Assembly (NCBI GenBank): GCA_016718565.1
Contig: JADKCZ010000010.1
Location: forward strand, 124,001 to 188,000
Direction: 5' to 3'
DNA: 64,000 bases
DNA from: Anaeromyxobacter sp.
GTDB taxonomy: Bacteria > Myxococcota > Myxococcia > Myxococcales > Anaeromyxobacteraceae
A model generated the notes under the pieces. The model did not search any database. It was not told where the DNA came from and saw only the letters and a list, made by a program, of their open reading frames with translations. This document shows positions 45,459 to 53,700 of this stretch, in pieces. The position numbers and the translations under genes were made by a program. Every line of letters starts with the position of its first letter. The first letter of the stretch is position 1.

Positions 45459-47765
45459 TCACAGCCTGACCTCCCGCACCCCGCCCAGCACCACCTCGCG
45501 CTCGGTGGGCGCCACCCCCGCCGAGCCGCGCCCGTCGCTCACCAGCCAGGGCGAGGCCTCCACCTCCCCGTTCAGCCCGGCCGCGTAGGGCAGCCGCAGG
45601 GTGGCGGTGCCGTCCGGCGCGGCGAAGGCGTGGGTGGTCCAGGCCACCTGCCGGCCCGCGCCGGTGCGCAGCCGCGTGGAGGCCGCCACCCGGGCCCCCG
45701 GCGCCGCCCCCGCCACCCGCAGCGTCAGCCCCGGCACCACCTGGAAGAGCTTGAACATCGGCACGCCCACCTGCTGCCAGAAGGAGAGGGAGGGGCCTTC
45801 GCCCAGCAGCCGGAAGCCGCCCAGGGCGGCCGGCCCGTCGGGCAGGAGCCGCCCGTCGCCGTCACCCCACATGCCGTCCCAGAGCCAGAGCCGCGTGGCC
45901 ACCAGCATGCGGAAGGCCGGCAGCACCCGGGCGGTGTTGATGAGCGCCTGGTCCGGGCTGGTGCGCACCACCGGCAGGGCGTCCGGGGGGGCGAAGGCCA
46001 GCAGCGAGACCACCTCGTCGAGCGGCTCGTGGATCACCACGAACCCCACCCGCCGCTCGGCCAGCAGCGCCTCGGCCTGCTGGCCGTCGGTGGACCGGTG
46101 GAAGGCCGCGTCCACCTCCAGCGCCCCGGCGCCGCCCTCGACGCCGAACGGGCTCGACACCACCGGCCGCCCGGACCAGTAGCGGACGTCGTGGCCGTAG
46201 CTCCAGGGCGCCAGCACCGCCTCGCGGCCGGCCGGGGAGGGCGTGCGCCCGGCCAGCCGGGACAGCGGCGCCAGGTCGGTGGTGCGCCCCGGCGAGTGGG
46301 CCGCGTAGCTGGCCTGGAGGATGGAGGGCAGGGCGGGCGCCAGCAGGAGCGCCGCCGTGGCCACCCCCGCGGCCGGGCCCGGCCAGCCCGGCGCCGGCCA
46401 GCGCGCCGCCAGCGCCGCCGCCACCTCGCGCGCCACCAGCGCGGCGGAGAGCGCCTCGGCCACCGAGAGGTAGATGGCGAAGCGGTTGCGCGCCCAGCCG
46501 ATGACCAGCGTGAAGAGCGCCGTCACGCCGAACAGCAGGATGGGCCCGCGCGCCTCCGGCGCGGCCCGCCGCCAGCGCCGCCAGGCCAGCGGCAGCGCCG
46601 CCACCACCGCCAGCGGCGTGAGCCCGTGGTTGGCCAGGATGGCGCGCAGGTCGTCCGCCGGGGCGCCCAGCCCCGAGGGGAGGAGCGGCCGGAACTCCAT
46701 GATGGTGCGGTACCAGCCGCGCGCCGCCAGCATGGTGAGGCCGCGGTCGATGCCGTCGCGGCTCCAGGGGAGCACCACCAGCAGCGCCGCCGGCAGGAGC
46801 AGGGCGGCGGCGGCGGTGGCCACCCGCTCGGGCCAGCCGGCCTGCGGGCGCAGGCGCCGCGCCGCCGCCAGCGCCGCGCAGGCCAGCGCCGTCCCGGCCA
46901 CCAGGGTGGGCTGCAGCCCGGTCAGCCCGGAGAGCCCGGCGGTGAAGAGGTTGGTGGTGGGGGCGAGCAGCGCCACCGAGCCGGCCAGCAGCACCGCCCC
47001 CGCGCCCAGCGCCCCGGCGAGCCTGGCCGCGGTGCGCCCGGGGGCCTGGTCGCCCGGCGCGCCCAGGGCGTGCCCCGCCGCCGCGAACCCGGCCAGCAGC
47101 GCCAGGTAGAGCACGCTGCCGTTCCAGTTCCAGAAGGCCAGGACCACCGCCGCCGCCAGCAGCGCCCCGGCGCGCCCGCCGCCGCCCGCGGCCAGGCGCG
47201 CCGCCCCCAGCACCACCAGGCCGAAGAGCAGCGGCTCCAGGGCGTGCTGGTCCGGCCGCCCCAGCGACGACAGCATGGCGTGCGAGGGGAGGAGGGCCAG
47301 CGCCAGCGCCGCGTCGAGCCAGGGCCGTCCGCCCAGGAGCGCCCGGCCCAGGAAGGCCACCAAGAGCACCATGAGCGCGCCGAGCAGCGCCGGCACCACC
47401 AGGGCCACCACCTCCAGGGTGGCCCGGTCCGGCACCCAGCCGCCGTTGGCGGCCGCGCCGGCGCCGGCCAGCAGCACCGCGAAGAGGGGCGGCCAGGGCA
47501 CGTCGGCGCCGAGCGGGAAGTTCAGCCCAGGGTCGCGCCAGGTGGCCGAGAGCCCCTGGTCGAGGAAGCGCTCCGCCTGCAGCACCTGGTAGAGCGGGTC
47601 GCCGTCGCCCAGGAAGCGCGGCTCGGGGCCGCCGAGGACCCAGGGCCAGGTGGCCAGCCGCGCCGCCAGGCCCAGCGCCACCACCGCCGCCAGCAGGGCC
47701 GCGCGGGTGGCGCGGCGGTCGAGGAGGTGGCGGAGGGCGGCCATGCCGGAGGCGGAGGAGATCAC
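45459..47765 (-). CDS. STT3-like oligosaccharyltransferase-type membrane protein
   Basis: A ~768-residue membrane protein with about 12 hydrophobic helices (~20-490) and a soluble periplasmic C-terminal domain (~495-768). The N-terminal loop has the STT3/PglB-type acidic pattern LGDGDPLYQVLQAERFLDQG, then NFPLGADVPWPPLFAVLLAG, a motif common in bacterial STT3-domain proteins. The second catalytic-loop region has GRPDQHALEPLLFG. The soluble domain opens with APWSYGHDVRYWSGRPVV, where WSYGH takes the place of the classical WWDYG. It probably transfers glycans from a polyprenyl carrier to protein. The start is a GTG at 47765, with an ATG at 47744 as alternative. It converges with the TPR gene. 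Confidence 0.78.
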   Translation of the reverse strand: MISSASGMAALRHLLDRRATRAALLAAVVALGLAARLATWPWVLGGPEPRFLGDGDPLYQVLQAERFLDQGLSATWRDPGLNFPLGADVPWPPLFAVLLAGAGAAANGGWVPDRATLEVVALVVPALLGALMVLLVAFLGRALLGGRPWLDAALALALLPSHAMLSSLGRPDQHALEPLLFGLVVLGAARLAAGGGGRAGALLAAAVVLAFWNWNGSVLYLALLAGFAAAGHALGAPGDQAPGRTAARLAGALGAGAVLLAGSVALLAPTTNLFTAGLSGLTGLQPTLVAGTALACAALAAARRLRPQAGWPERVATAAAALLLPAALLVVLPWSRDGIDRGLTMLAARGWYRTIMEFRPLLPSGLGAPADDLRAILANHGLTPLAVVAALPLAWRRWRRAAPEARGPILLFGVTALFTLVIGWARNRFAIYLSVAEALSAALVAREVAAALAARWPAPGWPGPAAGVATAALLLAPALPSILQASYAAHSPGRTTDLAPLSRLAGRTPSPAGREAVLAPWSYGHDVRYWSGRPVVSSPFGVEGGAGALEVDAAFHRSTDGQQAEALLAERRVGFVVIHEPLDEVVSLLAFAPPDALPVVRTSPDQALINTARVLPAFRMLVATRLWLWDGMWGDGDGRLLPDGPAALGGFRLLGEGPSLSFWQQVGVPMFKLFQVVPGLTLRVAGAAPGARVAASTRLRTGAGRQVAWTTHAFAAPDGTATLRLPYAAGLNGEVEASPWLVSDGRGSAGVAPTEREVVLGGVREVRL

Positions 47766-47824
47766 ATTTCCGGCGCGCCTCCAAGGTTGACTCGACGACC
47801 ACCCCCGCCTAGCGTCCGCGCACC

Positions 47825-48745
47825 ATGCCGGTCCCGGCGTTCCCCTCCGCGTCCGAGGCGTCGCACGAGGAGGGCTTCCTCAACTCGGGCGACCACCTCC
47901 GCCTCTACTGGCAGCGCTACCGCCCCCCGGCGCCGCGCGCCACGGTGGCGGTGCTGCACGGCGGGGGCGACCACTCCGGCCGCTACCCGGCGCTCACCAG
48001 CGCCCTGTGCCGCGCCGGCTTCGAGGTGGCGCTGCTCGACTTCCGCGGCCACGGGCAGTCGGACGGGCGGCGCTGGCACGTGGACGCCTTCTCCGACTAC
48101 CTGGCCGACATCGACGCCTTCCTGGCCCGCCTGTGCCGCGACGGCTACGCCGGCAAGCTCTTCGTGGCGGCCCACAGCATGGGGGCGCTCATCGCGGCCC
48201 GCTGGGGGGTGGACCACTGGCGCGAGCCGGCCGGGTTCGTCCTCTCCTCGCCCTACCTGCGCCTGGCCCTGCGCCCGCCGCTCATGAAGGTGATGGCGGC
48301 GCGGCTCATGGGGAAGGTGGTGCCCTGGCTGCCGGTGGCCACCGGGCTCGACCTGGCGGCGCTCACCGCCGACCCCGAGCTGCAGGCCTGGACCGCCCAC
48401 GACCCCCTCTACGGCCGCACCACCACCCCGCGCTGGTTCGACGAGGCCACCCGGGCCCAGGCCGACGTGGCCGCCCGGGCCGAGGAGTTCCGGGCGCCGC
48501 TGCTGGTGCTGGTGGGGGGGGCGGACACCATCGCCGATCCGGCCGCGGCCCGGCGCTTCGTGGAGGCGGCGCGCTCCCGCGACCGCACCCTGGTGACCTA
48601 CCCCGGCTTCCGCCACGAGCTCTTCAACGAGGTGGAGCGCGACCGCCCCATCGCCGAGGCGGTGGCCTGGCTGCTGGCCCGCAGCGGCGCCGCGCCTGCC
48701 ACACCGGCGGCGGGTGTGCGCTCGCCCGCGGGTGAAAGCCGTTGA
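47825..48745 (+). CDS. Alpha/beta hydrolase (monoacylglycerol-lipase/lysophospholipase-like)
   Basis: A 306-residue protein of the Hydrolase_4 (lysophospholipase) group. Oxyanion segment VAVLHGGGDHSGRYPAL, DFRGHGQSDGRRWHV, nucleophile elbow VAAHSMGALIAAR (Ser ~118), the Asp of the triad in VLVGGADTIADP, and the His in YPGFRHELFNEVER. There is no signal peptide, so it is cytosolic. It probably cleaves monoacylglycerol or lysophospholipid. Divergent from the STT3-like gene. The end of the gene overlaps a predicted promoter for the bactofilin operon. Confidence 0.88.
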   Translation: MPVPAFPSASEASHEEGFLNSGDHLRLYWQRYRPPAPRATVAVLHGGGDHSGRYPALTSALCRAGFEVALLDFRGHGQSDGRRWHVDAFSDYLADIDAFLARLCRDGYAGKLFVAAHSMGALIAARWGVDHWREPAGFVLSSPYLRLALRPPLMKVMAARLMGKVVPWLPVATGLDLAALTADPELQAWTAHDPLYGRTTTPRWFDEATRAQADVAARAEEFRAPLLVLVGGADTIADPAAARRFVEAARSRDRTLVTYPGFRHELFNEVERDRPIAEAVAWLLARSGAAPATPAAGVRSPAGESR

Positions 48746-48771
48746 CCTGCCCCGGAGCGGGCCCGTATCCT
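48742..48771 (+). promoter_or_regulatory. Predicted promoter of the bactofilin operon
   Basis: A -35 TTGACC (48742-48747) and a -10 TATCCT (48766-48771) separated by 18 bp, about 90 bp upstream of the first bactofilin ATG. Its left end overlaps the stop of the hydrolase gene. Confidence 0.5.
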
Positions 48772-48860
48772 GCCCGGCGTTCCCCGACCAGGCGTTCTCG
48801 TGGCGCGCGACGCGCCGCTCTCGCTCGGGGTGCGGTTCCTTCGAGGGAGGCTTCAGGGCC

Positions 48861-49229
48861 ATGGCAGGCATCGAGAAGGCGAGCGCGCCGCGCAGCGGCG
48901 CGCACACCGTCATCGGGAGCTCGATCGTCATCGACGGCGAGATCTCCGGCGACGAGGACCTGGTCATCCAGGGCACCGTCAAGGGCAAGATCGCGCTGAA
49001 GGAGAGCCTCTTCGTGGAGGCCTCGGGCGTCATCGAGGCCGACATCGAGACGGCCAACGTCGAGGTGAGCGGCAGCGTCACCGGCAACATCGCCGCCACC
49101 GAGAAGGTCGAGCTCAAGGCCGCCTGCTCGGTGACCGGGGACATCCGGGCGCCGCGCATCCTCATCGCCGACGGCGCGGTGTTCAAGGGCAGCGTCGACA
49201 TGGACGTCAAGGAAGCGAAGGGGAGGTAA
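48861..49229 (+). CDS. Bactofilin (short form)
   Basis: A 122-residue bactofilin (DUF583), a polymer-forming cytoskeletal protein built from a right-handed beta-helix. The core (~15-115) shows the regular six-residue spacing of hydrophobic and Gly/Asp residues (VIGSSIVIDGEISGDEDLVI, VKGKIALKESLFVEASG, VSGSVTGNIAATEKVEL). Short N- and C-terminal tails flank the core, as usual. The ATG at 48861 is preceded by GGGAGG. It is the first gene of a run with a second bactofilin and a ParB/Srx-domain gene. Resembles the small myxobacterial bactofilins (BacN/BacO type). Confidence 0.92.
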   Translation: MAGIEKASAPRSGAHTVIGSSIVIDGEISGDEDLVIQGTVKGKIALKESLFVEASGVIEADIETANVEVSGSVTGNIAATEKVELKAACSVTGDIRAPRILIADGAVFKGSVDMDVKEAKGR

Positions 49230-49231
49230 CC

Positions 49232-49810
49232 ATGGCGACCAGCGACGGCACCACCATCATCGGCGAGTCGATCCTCATCAGCGGCTCCCTGGCGGGCGAC
49301 GAGGACCTGACGGTCCGCGGCCGCGTCGAGGGCACCCTGACCCTCACCCGCACCCTGGTGGTCGAGCCGACCGGCCAGGTCAAGGCGGAGGTGCAGGTCA
49401 AGAACTGCATCATCGCCGGCGTGGTGGTGGGCAACGTGACCGCCACCGAGTCGGTGGAGATCACCAAGGAGGGGCGCATGGTGGGCGACATCGCCGCCCC
49501 CCGCGTCATCATCGTGGACGGCGCCTCCTTCCGCGGCCGCATCGACATGGGTGAGGTGGACACCGGCGCCGAGCGCCCGCGCGCCGCCGCCGCCGCCACC
49601 AGCGGCGCCAGCCGCCCGGCGCTGCCGACCCGCCAGTTCGGCCGCCCGTCGGCCCCGCGCCCGGCCGCCGCGCCGGCGCCCCGCGCCGCCGAGCCCCGCG
49701 TGGTGGAGGAGAAGGTGGCCCCGGCCGCCGCGCCGCGCCCCCTGGTCCCGCCCGCTCCCGTCGCCATGGGCGCCGTGAAGCGCAAGGTCCTCGTCAAGAC
49801 GAAGAAGTAG
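49232..49810 (+). CDS. Bactofilin with long basic C-terminal tail
   Basis: A 192-residue bactofilin that starts 2 bp after the first. The beta-helix core is at ~8-110 (IIGESILISGSLAGDEDL, VRGRVEGTLTL, GDIAAPRVIIVDG). An Ala/Pro/Arg-rich extension of ~80 residues ends in a basic VKRKVLVKTKK. Such a C-terminal extension occurs in myxobacterial BacP-like bactofilins and serves for partner binding. The pair is expected to co-polymerise. Confidence 0.92.
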   Translation: MATSDGTTIIGESILISGSLAGDEDLTVRGRVEGTLTLTRTLVVEPTGQVKAEVQVKNCIIAGVVVGNVTATESVEITKEGRMVGDIAAPRVIIVDGASFRGRIDMGEVDTGAERPRAAAAATSGASRPALPTRQFGRPSAPRPAAAPAPRAAEPRVVEEKVAPAAAPRPLVPPAPVAMGAVKRKVLVKTKK

Positions 49811-49822
49811 CCGGGGCCCGCC

Positions 49823-50698
49823 GTGGAGCTCGTGCCACGCACCACGGCGCCGCTCCACGCCACCGGCGCCGTCGAGTTCATCCCGCTCGAGGCCATCGCC
49901 GCCGACGCCACCTTCCGGCTCCGGGAGGTCGGCGACGTGGCGCTGCTGGCCGGCTCCATCGCCCGACTGGGCCAGCTCGGCCCGGTGGAGCTGCGCCCGC
50001 TGGCGGGCGCCGCCGAGGACGACCCGGCGCAGTTCCAGGTGGTGGCCGGCTTCCGCCGCCTGGCGGCGGTGCGGCTGCTGGGCCGCACGCGGGTGCTGGC
50101 CCGGGTGCACGACCGCCTCGACGACGAGGACGCCTGGGCGCTGGCGCTGGTGCAGGCGCTGCTGGGCGAGCCCCTGGGAGAGCCGGAGCTCTCGGCCCTG
50201 GCGCGCCGCCTGGCCGAGGGGCACCTGGCCCCGTGGGCCGAGGGGCTGCTGGAGGAGGCGCGGGTGCGCGCCCCGGTGGCGCCGGAGCAGCGCGAGGCCT
50301 TCCTGGCCTTCCTGGAGGGGGCTCCGGCCGCCCTGTCCGGCGCCGGCGCTCCAGGCGACGACGGCGGCGCCACCGAGGACGCCGCCTCCGACGAGGCGGC
50401 CGATCGCGACCTCGAGCCCGCCGCCGACCCCTGGGACCCCGGCCTGGACGCCGACGCCGCCGCCGCGCCGGCCGGGCCGGCGGCGCCCGCGGCCACCCCC
50501 GCCGACGCCGCCCCGCAGGAGGTCACCCCCGAGGAGCTGGCCGCCGACCTGGCCGGCCGGCTCTGGCAGCTCAACCAGGACCTCTCGCTGGCGGTGGACG
50601 CCTGGGACGAGCTTCCGGAGGACGCCCGCCGCATGATCGTGGAGCAGGCCCGCTACCTGGCGGAGCTCTACCCCTACCTCACCGGAGGACGTCGATGA
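49823..50698 (+). CDS. ParB/Srx-domain protein linked to bactofilins (PadC-like)
   Basis: A 291-residue protein. The N-terminal ~120 residues follow the ParB/sulfiredoxin fold: VEFIPLEAIAADATFRLREVGDVALLAGSIARLGQLGPVELRP, then VVAGFRRLAAVRLLGRTRVLARV, whose GxRRxxA box is the CTP-binding ParB box II. An acidic, Ala/Pro-rich linker follows (~165-235) and then a short helical C-terminus. No helix-turn-helix DNA-binding domain is seen. In Myxococcus a ParB/Srx protein (PadC) recruits the ParA segregation ATPase to bactofilin filaments, so a similar role is likely. The start GTG lies 12 bp after the second bactofilin. Confidence 0.82.
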   Translation: MELVPRTTAPLHATGAVEFIPLEAIAADATFRLREVGDVALLAGSIARLGQLGPVELRPLAGAAEDDPAQFQVVAGFRRLAAVRLLGRTRVLARVHDRLDDEDAWALALVQALLGEPLGEPELSALARRLAEGHLAPWAEGLLEEARVRAPVAPEQREAFLAFLEGAPAALSGAGAPGDDGGATEDAASDEAADRDLEPAADPWDPGLDADAAAAPAGPAAPAATPADAAPQEVTPEELAADLAGRLWQLNQDLSLAVDAWDELPEDARRMIVEQARYLAELYPYLTGGRR

Positions 50699-51255
50699 GC
50701 CTCGAGACCGATCGGGCCCGCCTGCTGGAGCTGCTGCGCACCCTCTCCTTCGAGCGGCGCAAGGTCACCCTGGCCTCCGGCAAGGAGAGCGACTTCTACG
50801 TGGACTGCAAGCGGACCGCGCTCACGGCCGAGGGGCACGTGCTGGTGGGGCGCTGCCTCTTCGCCGAGGTGCGGGCCATCCAGCCGCTGGTGCGGGCCGT
50901 GGGCGGGCTGACGCTGGGGGCCGACCCCATCGCCTCGGCCATCGCGCTCACCAGCTTCCTGGAGGGGGCGCCGGTGGACGCCTTCATCGTGCGCAAGGAG
51001 CCCAAGGGGCACGGCACCGGCCAGTGGATCGAGGGGCGCAAGACCATCCCCGACGGCAGCCGGGTGGTGGTGCTGGAGGACGTGGTCACCACCGGCGGCT
51101 CGGCGCTCAAGGCCATCGAGCGCTGCCGGGCCGAGCGGCTCGAGGTGGTGGCCTGCCTGGCGCTGGTGGACCGCCTGGAGGGCGGCCGCGAGGCCATCGA
51201 GGCCAGCGGCGTGCCGCTGCGGTCCGCCTTCACCCGCCAGGACTTCCTGCCGTGA
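50695..51255 (+). CDS. pyrE: Orotate phosphoribosyltransferase
   Basis: A 186-residue enzyme of pyrimidine synthesis, which adds PRPP to orotate to make OMP. Motifs: KVTLASGKESDFYVDCKRTALT at the N-terminus, GLTLGADPIASAIA, FIVRKEPKGHGTGQWIEG (catalytic Lys loop) and the PRPP-binding VVVLEDVVTTGGSAL. The ATG at 50695 overlaps the stop of the ParB/Srx gene, so translation is coupled. It is in the same operon as the cytoskeletal genes by position, an unusual association. Confidence 0.95.
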   Translation: MSLETDRARLLELLRTLSFERRKVTLASGKESDFYVDCKRTALTAEGHVLVGRCLFAEVRAIQPLVRAVGGLTLGADPIASAIALTSFLEGAPVDAFIVRKEPKGHGTGQWIEGRKTIPDGSRVVVLEDVVTTGGSALKAIERCRAERLEVVACLALVDRLEGGREAIEASGVPLRSAFTRQDFLP

Positions 51256-51914
51256 CCGCCCCCGGGCTGACCCGCCGGGCCGCCGTGGCCCTGGCCTGCG
51301 CCCTGGCGCTGGCCGGCTGCGGCGCGGTGCAGGGCGTCCGCTCCCGGCTGCCGCCGCGCCAGCCGCGCCCCGGGCCCGAGGCCAGCGCCTACAAGGGGCT
51401 GCGCGACGCCGCCTCCCGCAGCGCCCGGCTCTACGACGGGCTGGTCCACCGGGCCTCGCTGAGCGGCACCTGGCTCTCCCCGCCGGTGCGCCAGGCCGGC
51501 ACCCGCCAGCTGGGCGAGTGGCTCTCCTGGACGCCGGCGGAGCTGGAGGCCGCGCTGGCGGCCGGCGACGCCGACGCCGCCCGCGGCGAGGAGTTCGTGC
51601 TGGCCCTCTACACCGCCGACCCCGCGCACAACGACCTGGACGCCAGGCCCTCCACCTGGCGCGCCGAGCTCGACGACGGCACCGACCAGGCGGCGGCCAC
51701 CGAGGTGGCCTTCGAGGAGTCGAACCCCGCCACCATGCAGCTCTTCAACTACGTGGGGAAGTTCGACAAGGTCTGGCGGGTGCGGGTGCCGTGGACCGGC
51801 GCGCCGCTGGAGGGGCGCCCCTTCGTGCTGCGGCTCTCCAGCGCCCTGGGGTCCATGGTGCTCGACTTCGGGCCGGGCGGCCGCAAGGCCGAGCGGCCGC
51901 ACCAGTCGCCCTGA
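51252..51914 (+). CDS. Exported lipoprotein, unknown function
   Basis: A 220-residue lipoprotein starting with GTG that overlaps the pyrE stop. The signal peptide (~1-22) ends in the lipobox LAGC. The mature part begins with a Pro/Arg-rich linker. A mixed helical and beta domain follows with WLSWTPAELEAALAAGD and the C-terminal WRVRVPWTGAPLEGRPFVLRLSS. No family recognised. Possibly the last gene of the bactofilin-pyrE operon. Confidence 0.75.
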   Translation: MTAPGLTRRAAVALACALALAGCGAVQGVRSRLPPRQPRPGPEASAYKGLRDAASRSARLYDGLVHRASLSGTWLSPPVRQAGTRQLGEWLSWTPAELEAALAAGDADAARGEEFVLALYTADPAHNDLDARPSTWRAELDDGTDQAAATEVAFEESNPATMQLFNYVGKFDKVWRVRVPWTGAPLEGRPFVLRLSSALGSMVLDFGPGGRKAERPHQSP

Positions 51915-51935
51915 GCGACCGCGCCCGCTTCGCCT

Positions 51936-51999
51936 TGGCCCCGAGCGCCCTGAGCGTCGCCTCGCCCTGGGGTGGCGGAGTTCGGGGGGCGGCCCCGCC
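51936..51999. repeat. Palindrome-like element at a convergent junction
   Basis: GCCCTGAGCGTCGCCTCGCC... GGCGGAGTTCGGGGGGC. It shares GAGCGTCGCCTCGCC with the hairpin at 41642 and can pair imperfectly with its right part. It probably marks the ends of the two converging transcripts. Confidence 0.45.
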
Positions 52000-53625
52000 T
52001 CAGCGACCGTCGAGGCGCGGCTCCACGTCGCCCAGCGCCACCACCGTGTCGTGCAGCTCCCGGTCGTCCTTCTCCGGGTAGTCGAGCACGTAGTGCAGGC
52101 CGCGCGACTCCTTGCGGCGCAGGGCGCACTCCACGATGAGCATGGCCACGTCGGCCAGGTTGCGCAGCTCCACCAGGTCGGGCGTCACCCGGTACTGCCA
52201 GTAGTAGTCGCGGATCTCGCCGCGCAGCACCGCCAGGCGGGTGCGGGCCCTGGTCAGCCGCTTCTGCGAGCGGACGATGCCCACGTAGTTCCACATGAGG
52301 CGGCGCACCTCGTCCCAGTTGTGCGTCACCACCACGCCCTCGTCGGGCGCCAGCGCGTCGCCGGGGTTCCAGTCAGGGATGAGCGGCGGCGGGCCGCCGG
52401 CCTCGGTGAGCTCGTCGACGGCCCGGATGGCGGCGCGCCGGCCGAAGACCAGCCCCTCCAGCAGCGAGTTGGAGGCCAGCCGGTTGGCGCCGTGCAGGCC
52501 GGTGCAGGAGACCTCGCCGATGGCGTAGAGGTGCGGCACCGAGGTGCGCCCCACCAGGTCGGTCACCACGCCGCCGCACTGGTAGTGGGCCGCCGGCACC
52601 ACCGGGATGGGCTGCACCGCCATGTCCACGCCGAACTCCTTGCAGGTGGCGTAGATGTGCGGGAAGTGCTCGATGAGGAAGCTCTTGGGCAGGTGCGTCA
52701 TGTCCAGGAAGGCGGAGTCGTCCCCCCGGCGCTTGATCTCGGCGTCGATGGAGCGGGCCACGATGTCGCGCGGCGCCAGCTCCTTGCGCGCGTCGTAGCG
52801 GGCCATGAAGGCCTCGCCGGCCGCGTTGCGCAGGATGCCGCCCTCGCCCCGCAGCGCCTCGCTGACCAGGAAGCTCTTGGCCATGGGGTGGAACAGGCAG
52901 GTGGGGTGGAACTGGAAGAACTCCATGTTGGCGATCGAGGCGCCGGCCCGCCAGGCCATGGCCACGCCGTCGCCGGTCGCCACGTCGGGGTTGGAGGTGT
53001 AGAGGTAGACCTTGCCGGCGCCGCCGGTGGCCAGGATGGTGATGCCGGCCGAGACCGCCGAGATGGTGCCGCTGGCGCGCTCCAGCACGTAGGCGCCCAG
53101 GGTGCGGTTGGGGCCGCCCAGGCCGAGCTTGCCGCTGGTGACCAGGTCCACCGCCACCGCGTCCTCGACCACCCGGATGCCGTGCGCCGCGCAGGCCGCC
53201 AGCAGGGCCCGCTCCACCTCGCGGCCGGTGGTGTCCTTGGCGTGGGCCACGCGGCGGCGGGAGTGGCCGCCCTCGCGGGTGAGGTGCAGCTGGTCCGGCC
53301 CCTCGCGGTCGAACTCCACGCCCAGGCCGCGCAGCCAGCGGATGCGCTCCGGCCCCTCGCGCACCGTGACCTCCACCGCCTCCTTCTTGCAGAGGCCGGC
53401 GCCGGCCACCAGCGTGTCCTCCACGTGCAGCTCGAAGCGGTCGTCGGCCCCCAGCACGCTGGCGATGCCGCCCTGGGCGTACTGGGTGGAGCCCTCGAAG
53501 CGCTGGCGCTTGGTGAGCACCAGCACCGAGCCGTGCGGCGCGGCCTCCAGGGCGAAGGTGAGGCCGGCGACACCGCCGCCGAGGACCAGGAAGTCCACGT
53601 GCTCGCGAGGGGAGAGGGCGCTCAT
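52000..53625 (-). CDS. nadB: L-aspartate oxidase
   Basis: A 541-residue flavoprotein that oxidises L-aspartate to iminoaspartate, the first step of de novo NAD synthesis. It has the N-terminal FAD-binding VDFLVLGGGVAGLTFALEA, the STQYAQGGIASVL substrate loop, EFFQFHPTCLFHP, SEALRGEGGILRN, and the late FAD motif YAIGEVSCTGLHGANRLASNS. A C-terminal helical domain with RLMWNYVGIVRSQKRL is typical of the succinate-dehydrogenase-like family. It is transcribed alone. The start ATG at 53625 is used; the upstream region has no better start. Confidence 0.95.
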   Translation of the reverse strand: MSALSPREHVDFLVLGGGVAGLTFALEAAPHGSVLVLTKRQRFEGSTQYAQGGIASVLGADDRFELHVEDTLVAGAGLCKKEAVEVTVREGPERIRWLRGLGVEFDREGPDQLHLTREGGHSRRRVAHAKDTTGREVERALLAACAAHGIRVVEDAVAVDLVTSGKLGLGGPNRTLGAYVLERASGTISAVSAGITILATGGAGKVYLYTSNPDVATGDGVAMAWRAGASIANMEFFQFHPTCLFHPMAKSFLVSEALRGEGGILRNAAGEAFMARYDARKELAPRDIVARSIDAEIKRRGDDSAFLDMTHLPKSFLIEHFPHIYATCKEFGVDMAVQPIPVVPAAHYQCGGVVTDLVGRTSVPHLYAIGEVSCTGLHGANRLASNSLLEGLVFGRRAAIRAVDELTEAGGPPPLIPDWNPGDALAPDEGVVVTHNWDEVRRLMWNYVGIVRSQKRLTRARTRLAVLRGEIRDYYWQYRVTPDLVELRNLADVAMLIVECALRRKESRGLHYVLDYPEKDDRELHDTVVALGDVEPRLDGR

Positions 53626-53700
53626 GGTGGCCAGATGTAGCACGAGGTGGGGGCCGGAAGTTGTGGGGGCCTGCCCCCCCCTGATAGCTTCCGGGGCGGC

